Below the pieces are notes generated by a model. It was not told where the DNA came from and made no database searches. It saw nothing but the letters and a program-made list of their open reading frames with translations. From Bryobacterales bacterium (GTDB taxonomy: Bacteria > Acidobacteriota > Terriglobia > Bryobacterales > Bryobacteraceae), in the NCBI GenBank assembly GCA_030838885.1, contig JAUZEU010000080.1, positions 1-18,717 on the forward strand: a DNA stretch of 18,717 nt. The letters run 5' to 3'. Of the stretch, positions 15,068-18,717 are shown one piece after another (positions within the stretch are counted from its first letter, which is position 1; each line of letters opens with the position of its first letter). A program made the translations under genes and the position numbers.

Positions 15068-15394
15068 TCAAACCAAGGCCATACGCCGCACTCCCACGCC
15101 GATTCCCGCGCCCAGAATCGCCGGTACATAACCGAACAACGCCACCCAGGGAAGACCCGTGCTGGCTGGATACGGCGCGCTCAGAACAGAGAAGTGCACC
15201 AGCATCTCTGCCACGAAAAGCGACGCACCGGTAATAATGCCCGTGTAGACGACCATATCAGGGAATACTGCTGCCACCAGGGCACTGACAATCAACACGA
15301 AGCCCAGCACAATCGGCAGTTCATCCGTGTGGGTGTGCGCCCAAATCAGGAATCCAGTGGCAAGCATCAGGCCAAGCCAGTAGAGGCTTTTCAT
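15068..15394 (-). CDS. Small integral membrane protein of unknown function
   Basis: A 108-residue, very hydrophobic protein with about four predicted membrane segments (roughly 4-18, 27-45, 48-68 and 82-102) and a basic C-terminus ('GVRRMALV'). I do not recognise a family. The sequence contains 'HTHTDELPIV' between the first two helices, and a Pro-rich loop before the last. The ATG at 15394 has no Shine-Dalgarno but sits 7 nt after a plausible -10 element, which suggests a leaderless transcript; a palindrome covers this -10. The gene converges with the PBP gene (1-bp gap) and diverges from the DUF2076 gene. Expression is probably controlled by a repressor acting at the palindrome; this is inference. 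Confidence 0.7.
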   Translation of the reverse strand: MKSLYWLGLMLATGFLIWAHTHTDELPIVLGFVLIVSALVAAVFPDMVVYTGIITGASLFVAEMLVHFSVLSAPYPASTGLPWVALFGYVPAILGAGIGVGVRRMALV

Positions 15395-15395
15395 G

Positions 15396-15410
15396 CTTTA
15401 CACTGTAAAG
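15396..15410. promoter_or_regulatory. Perfect 15-bp palindrome (putative repressor operator)
   Basis: CTTTACA-C-TGTAAAG has two perfect 7-bp arms around one central base, one base upstream of the start codon of the minus-strand membrane-protein gene and overlapping its putative -10. The TTTACA/TGTAAA half-sites resemble the TACA/TGTA core of BlaI/MecI/CopY-type operators. No regulator gene is in the window, so the binding protein is unknown. Confidence 0.55.
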
Positions 15411-15431
15411 TAGTTTGAAAATACGTGTCAA
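15402..15431 (-). promoter_or_regulatory. Putative sigma-70-type promoter of the small membrane-protein gene
   Basis: On the minus strand a perfect TTGACA (15431-15426) is followed after 18 nt by TACAGT (15407-15402), which matches the TATAAT consensus at four of six positions. Only 7 nt separate it from the ATG, so transcription would begin at or next to the start codon. Confidence 0.5.
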
Positions 15432-15467
15432 GCTCTGGAACGATTCGTGCTCCGGTATCGTACGTTC

Positions 15468-15477
15468 AAAGGAGAGG
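15468..15477 (+). promoter_or_regulatory. Ribosome binding site of the DUF2076 gene
   Basis: AAAGGAGAGG, one of the strongest Shine-Dalgarno sequences in the window, lies 5 nt before the ATG at 15483. It decides against the in-frame GTG at 15447, which would add 12 non-conserved residues. Confidence 0.8.
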
Positions 15478-15482
15478 TTTCT

Positions 15483-16331
15483 ATGACTGACCAGGAACGT
15501 CAACTGCTCGAACACCTTGCCGACCGCATCCAGAAGGCCCCCGCGCCACAAATCGACCGCGACGCTGACGAATTGATCAGGCGAAAGATCGGCAGCCGCC
15601 CTGACGCGCTGTACATTCTGACGCAGACGGTTCTGATTCAGGAGATCGCGCTGAACCAGGCGATGCAGCAAATCGAACAACTCAAACGCCAGCAGCCCCA
15701 GTCAAGCTTTCTGGGCAACGCGCCGCCACAGGGATCGGCCCAAAGTGGGCCACAGGGGGCGCCGCAGGGAGGAACGGCGTGGGGTCAGAACAGACCGGCC
15801 CCGCCCCCTTCCGGATATCGTGCCAGCAGTTACCAAAGCGGTTCTAATCCGCCGCCCACACCAGCTGCCTCACCGGCGCCACCTCCGCTTCCTGACTACG
15901 GTGGGCAGCAGCAGCCATCACGATTCTCCGGCTTTCTGCAAAACGCCGCGCAAACGGCTGCGGGTGTCGTGGCAGGTGAAGTGGCCTTCTCAGCTCTTTC
16001 TTCACTGTTTGGCGGCCATCATGGAGGTTACGGCGGAGGCGGCGGTTTCCTTGGTGGCGGCGGCAGCTTTGTTTCACCCGGCTCCGAGACGATCATCAAC
16101 AACTACTACGAAGGTGATCGGGGCAACGAAAACAGCGGCCGGCAATTCGCCTCTGAGAACGATACGAGCGATTACTCACGCGACGACTCGGCAAGCAGTC
16201 TGGCGAACGACGTCCCGGATGACCCTTCATACGACTCAACAGACGACTCGACAGACGATACCCAGGATGTTTCGGATGACATCGACGACAGCTCGTCATA
16301 TGATGATGGCTCGGACTCTGTCGACGTATGA
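15483..16331 (+). CDS. DUF2076 family protein with Gly-rich and acidic low-complexity tail
   Basis: A 282-residue protein. The N-terminal domain (about 1-75) has the DUF2076 pattern: 'MTDQERQLLEHLADRIQKAP', 'DRDADELIRRKIGSRPDALYILTQTVLIQEIALNQA', then a short coiled-coil-like helix. A Pro/Gln/Gly-rich linker (75-145) follows, then the hydrophobic 'FLQNAAQTAAGVVAGEVAFS' region (151-170) typical of the family, which may associate with membranes. Next come a Gly-rich patch (178-195) and a strongly acidic Asp/Ser/Thr tail (225-282) with repeats of the type DSTDD. No signal peptide is seen. The function of the family is unknown to me. The stop overlaps the start of the metallo-hydrolase gene (ATGA), so the two are translationally coupled. 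Confidence 0.85.
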   Translation: MTDQERQLLEHLADRIQKAPAPQIDRDADELIRRKIGSRPDALYILTQTVLIQEIALNQAMQQIEQLKRQQPQSSFLGNAPPQGSAQSGPQGAPQGGTAWGQNRPAPPPSGYRASSYQSGSNPPPTPAASPAPPPLPDYGGQQQPSRFSGFLQNAAQTAAGVVAGEVAFSALSSLFGGHHGGYGGGGGFLGGGGSFVSPGSETIINNYYEGDRGNENSGRQFASENDTSDYSRDDSASSLANDVPDDPSYDSTDDSTDDTQDVSDDIDDSSSYDDGSDSVDV

Positions 16332-17161
16332 AGTCATCCCTTATCGCCCTTTTCCTTTTCGCCACAGTCACATTCGCCCAGCCCAATCCTGATTGGCACC
16401 GCGCCATAGCGCCTTTCCGGATCGCCGGCAATCTCTACTACGTCGGCACCGCCGACCTCGCGATCTACCTGGTCCATACACCCCAGGGAAACATTGTGAT
16501 CAATACGAACTTCGAACAGGACGTTCCCGCCCTGAAGAAGAGTATTGAGCAACTGGGCTTCAAATACGCCGATACGGCGGACCTGCTGATCAGTCACGCC
16601 CACGGCGATCACGATGGCGGCGTTGGCCTGGTGCAGCGTGAAACCCACGCGAAGCTGATGGTCATGGCGCAGGATGTGCCTGACGTGGAAAGCACAGCCA
16701 AAGGGCGGCCCGGCGCACACGTGGATCGAGTTCTGCATGACGGCGATGTGGTAGAACTGGGCGACGCCAAACTGACCGCGCATCTGACGCCTGGCCACAC
16801 CAAAGGCTGCACCACATGGACGATGCAGGCGAACGAAGGCGGGCGCAATCTCAACGTGGTCATCATCGGCAGCCCCAATGTGAACGCGGGTTATTATCTG
16901 GTGGGAAACAAGACCTATCCGCAGATCGCAGACGACTACGCGAAGACTTTCGCCGTCTTGAAAAGCCTGCCCTGCGATGTCTTTCTGGGCGCGCATGGCG
17001 CATACTTCGGCATGCTCGGGAAGCTGGAAAAGTATAAGGCGGGCGACACCGCCGCCTTCATCGACCCCGCCGGATACAAAGCCTATATCGCTGAACGGGA
17101 CCAGACCTTCCGCGATGAATGGGCCCGGCAGCAAAAGAATCCCGGCACACCGAAGCAGTAA
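16328..17161 (+). CDS. Exported metallo-beta-lactamase-fold hydrolase, subclass B3-like
   Basis: A 277-residue protein with an N-terminal Sec signal peptide ('MKSSLIALFLFATVTFAQP'), so it should act in the periplasm. The zinc-binding motif 'SHAHGDHDGG' supplies His90, His92, Asp94 and His95; His157 ('PGHTKG') and His223 ('GAHGAYFGM') complete the two-metal site. 'GSPNVNAGYYL' and 'YPQIADDYAKTFAVLKSLPCDVFL' match the region carrying the active-site serine in B3 enzymes such as L1 and GOB, as I remember them. Beta-lactam hydrolysis is therefore plausible but unproven; many environmental B3-like proteins have other or unknown substrates. It is coupled to the DUF2076 gene and lies 1.3 kb from a PBP gene. 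It ends 6 bp from the convergent DUF2127 gene. Confidence 0.88.
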   Translation: MKSSLIALFLFATVTFAQPNPDWHRAIAPFRIAGNLYYVGTADLAIYLVHTPQGNIVINTNFEQDVPALKKSIEQLGFKYADTADLLISHAHGDHDGGVGLVQRETHAKLMVMAQDVPDVESTAKGRPGAHVDRVLHDGDVVELGDAKLTAHLTPGHTKGCTTWTMQANEGGRNLNVVIIGSPNVNAGYYLVGNKTYPQIADDYAKTFAVLKSLPCDVFLGAHGAYFGMLGKLEKYKAGDTAAFIDPAGYKAYIAERDQTFRDEWARQQKNPGTPKQ

Positions 17162-17167
17162 CGGGGG

Positions 17168-17620
17168 CTAAGACGTACGCCGTCGCAGGCCCCTTGCGAG
17201 ATACCAGACCGTCAGGATATTCAGTACCAGAATCCCGATGCGAGGCCAGGTGCGGCGCTCCCAGATTTCGTAGCATTCCAGCGGAATGAAGAGGGCCGTG
17301 CTAATCACGGTGAGATATTCGGCCCAGTGCTTGCGCTTCAGCAGGCCAATCCCCTCGGTCAGATATAAACCGGAGTAGACAAACGTACCTGCGCTTAGCT
17401 CGCGCAACTGCTTCGGCGTAACCCGGAAGATTCGCACCAGCAATCCGTGCAGATGGCGGTTGTCAGGATCCATACGGAACACTTCAATCCAGTGCGTCAC
17501 CGTGGCTTCGATGTCGCGATGAAGCAGCCTCAGCAAACCAACCGCAACGATGAACAACGTGATGCCCTTCGCAAGTTTGAAGAGCCCGATCAGCGTAAGC
17601 CCCACACGGCTGTTTTTCAT
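17168..17620 (-). CDS. DUF2127 family membrane protein
   Basis: A 150-residue protein with about four hydrophobic segments (8-30, 78-95, 100-120 and 128-145). The family-like features are 'IGLFKLAKGITLF' near the start, 'HRDIEATVTHW', 'DPDNRHLHGLL', 'EGIGLLKRKHWAEYLTVISTALFIPLECYE' and the final 'VLNILTVWYLARGL'. DUF2127 proteins are small integral membrane proteins of unknown function. ATG 17620 is used; the promoter must lie in the 19-bp divergent gap or inside the Cdd1 gene. It shares no evident function with its neighbours. Confidence 0.83.
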   Translation of the reverse strand: MKNSRVGLTLIGLFKLAKGITLFIVAVGLLRLLHRDIEATVTHWIEVFRMDPDNRHLHGLLVRIFRVTPKQLRELSAGTFVYSGLYLTEGIGLLKRKHWAEYLTVISTALFIPLECYEIWERRTWPRIGILVLNILTVWYLARGLRRRTS

Positions 17621-17639
17621 ATCGCCATTCCAGATTAGA

Positions 17640-17996
17640 ATGTCCTCTATGGGAAACGGGACGGCGACTACCGAAGTTCAATTGCAGGACCTGCGGGGCA
17701 TTGGCAAAAAAATGCTGGAGGACTTCCACCTCCTCGGCATAACATCGGTGCGCGATTTGAAGTCGCAGAACGCGCGGGCTCTTTACGAGCGCATGTGCAG
17801 GATCACCGCAACCAGGCAGGATCCCTGTGTCCTTGACACCTACCGCTGCGCGATCGAACAGGCCCGCGATCCGAATCTGCCCGAAGAGCAAAAAGACTGG
17901 TGGTACTGGTCGCGAATCAGGAAGACGGCCGCAAAGACAGCCGCTTCCGTGCGGCGCGCACCAGTTGCGCCGCGGCCCCCGGCGTCTGAGCTGTAG
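17640..17996 (+). CDS. Cdd1-type helix-hairpin-helix protein
   Basis: A small cytoplasmic protein of 118 residues. A helix-hairpin-helix unit 'LRGIGKKMLEDFHLLGITSVRDL' spans 18-40, followed by 'LYERMC' (48-53), 'DPCVLDTYRCAIEQA' (61-75) and 'KDWWYWSR' (85-92). This combination is that of the family known as pathogenicity locus Cdd1, whose helix-hairpin-helix suggests DNA binding; no function is established and the name does not imply virulence. ATG 17640 and ATG 17649 are both possible starts, neither with a clear Shine-Dalgarno. The conserved part ends near residue 92. The basic, Ala/Pro-rich tail lies almost entirely in an 80-bp overlap with the convergent purK. Confidence 0.8.
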   Translation: MSSMGNGTATTEVQLQDLRGIGKKMLEDFHLLGITSVRDLKSQNARALYERMCRITATRQDPCVLDTYRCAIEQARDPNLPEEQKDWWYWSRIRKTAAKTAASVRRAPVAPRPPASEL

Positions 17997-18717
17997 CTGT
18001 AAGATGCCCCATCTTACGCCCCGGCCGAGCTTCAGTCTTTCCGTACAGGTGCAGCTTCACATCGGGCAGTGCGATGGCTGACGTCCAGTCGGGGTCGCCC
18101 TCGCGCCAGATGTCTCCCAACAGGTTCGCCATCGCAGCAGGCCGCAGCATCTCGGTGCTGCCGAGGGGTAATCCGCATACGGCACGCAGTTGCTGCTCGA
18201 ACTGACTGGTAACGCACGCGTCGATGGTGAGGTGGCCGGAGTTATGCGGCCGCGGCGCAAGTTCGTTTACCAGCAGTTGATGGTCGCGCGTGAGAAAAAA
18301 CTCCACACACAGAACACCCGTCACGCTTAACTGCTCCAGAACGCCCCGGGTGATCTCCGCAGCAGCCTCTGCCACTTCCCGGCTGAATGGTGAGGGCGAG
18401 CTTGAGACATCCAGAATTCCTGCTACATGGTCGTTCAGGCTGGGAGCAAAGAAAGCGCAGTCGCCTTCATAACTTCGCACGCCCACCACGGAAAGCTCAG
18501 CGTCAAAATCCACCACTGCTTCCAGCACGGCTTCCTGGCGCTGCATCTTTTCCCATGCAATTGCAGCGTCGGCCGGAGAATGCACGCGGTATTGGCCTTT
18601 GCCGTCATATCCGAATCCAGCCGTCTTCAGGATCGCCGGGCCGAAATGACTGGCAGCCTCCTGAAGCTCCGCTTCCGTCCGAATCGCCGCAAACCGCGTC
18701 ACCGGAAACCCGTGCTT
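17917..18717 (-). CDS. purK: N5-carboxyaminoimidazole ribonucleotide synthase (PurK), 5' part missing
   Basis: ATP-grasp enzyme converting aminoimidazole ribonucleotide, ATP and bicarbonate to N5-CAIR in purine biosynthesis. The frame is open at the window end, so 266 C-terminal residues are present and roughly 100 N-terminal residues are missing. Visible landmarks are 'GFPVTRF' at the very start, the ATP-binding glycine loop 'GFGYDGKGQ' (34-42), 'VLCVEFFL' (135-142), the metal-binding 'NELAPRPHNSGH' (151-162) and the C-terminal 'LYGKTEARPGRKMGHLT' (224-240). A GTG within this fragment (18702) is an internal Val codon, not the start. purE would be expected upstream, outside the window. The 3' end overlaps the Cdd1 gene by 80 bp. 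Confidence 0.95.
   Translation of the reverse strand, partial: KHGFPVTRFAAIRTEAELQEAASHFGPAILKTAGFGYDGKGQYRVHSPADAAIAWEKMQRQEAVLEAVVDFDAELSVVGVRSYEGDCAFFAPSLNDHVAGILDVSSSPSPFSREVAEAAAEITRGVLEQLSVTGVLCVEFFLTRDHQLLVNELAPRPHNSGHLTIDACVTSQFEQQLRAVCGLPLGSTEMLRPAAMANLLGDIWREGDPDWTSAIALPDVKLHLYGKTEARPGRKMGHLTATAQTPGAAAQLVRAARKRLSLRPSS

Noticed and set aside
16334..17134. A 266-codon minus-strand open frame opposite the metallo-hydrolase
   Set aside because: The plus-strand protein has a signal peptide and all zinc ligands; the antisense frame has no family features.
17161..17168. Possible intrinsic terminator between the convergent metallo-hydrolase and DUF2127 genes
   Set aside because: Only a few bases lie between the stops, with no hairpin followed by a T-tract.
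1..18717. tRNA, rRNA, CRISPR arrays, insertion sequences, phage or conjugation genes
   Set aside because: None was seen; gaps are short, and reading frames fill nearly the whole window with ordinary chromosomal genes.

Overview
This 18.7-kb, GC-rich window is chromosomal DNA dominated by a gene cluster for finishing and importing cobalamin (vitamin B12). It looks like a Gram-negative (diderm) bacterium: there is a TonB-dependent outer-membrane receptor, a periplasmic binding protein with a cleavable signal peptide, and a class A penicillin-binding protein. The gene content, small membrane proteins and exported B3-type metallo-hydrolase recall Acidobacteriota of the Solibacter/Bryobacterales type. 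That assignment is an impression from family knowledge and was not tested by a search.

Left edge (2-2061). The window opens inside a TonB-dependent receptor, probably the BtuB-type corrinoid receptor. A DUF1015 gene on the opposite strand overlaps its 3' end and starts only 35 bp from cobQ.

Core (2097-12661). Twelve plus-strand genes run without a single intergenic base: cobQ, cbiB, cobD, btuF, btuD, btuC, cobU, cobS, cobC, cobT, a PduO-type adenosyltransferase and cbiA. Together they encode the late pathway: a,c-amidation of cobyrinate (CbiA), adenosylation (PduO type), the remaining amidations (CobQ), aminopropanol-phosphate formation and attachment (CobD, CbiB), cobinamide activation (CobU), lower-ligand activation (CobT), joining (CobS) and a phosphatase step (CobC). 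BtuFDC is the inner-membrane importer, embedded in the middle. No corrin-ring gene, no dimethylbenzimidazole synthase and no recognisable L-threonine kinase (PduX) is present. The DUF1015 protein has a DGHHR motif reminiscent of ParB-fold free-serine kinases and is proposed, as inference only, as a candidate for the missing kinase.

Right part (12670-17161). A class A PBP gene follows cbiA directly. It converges with a small membrane-protein gene whose promoter looks leaderless and carries a perfect palindrome over its -10 element. Diverging from that gene is a coupled pair: a DUF2076 protein and an exported subclass-B3-like metallo-beta-lactamase fold protein with all zinc ligands.

Right edge (17168-18717). 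This part holds a DUF2127 membrane protein, a small Cdd1-type helix-hairpin-helix protein and the C-terminal part of PurK, truncated by the window end. No tRNA, rRNA, CRISPR array, insertion sequence or cobalamin riboswitch was recognised. No gap between genes exceeds 90 bp.
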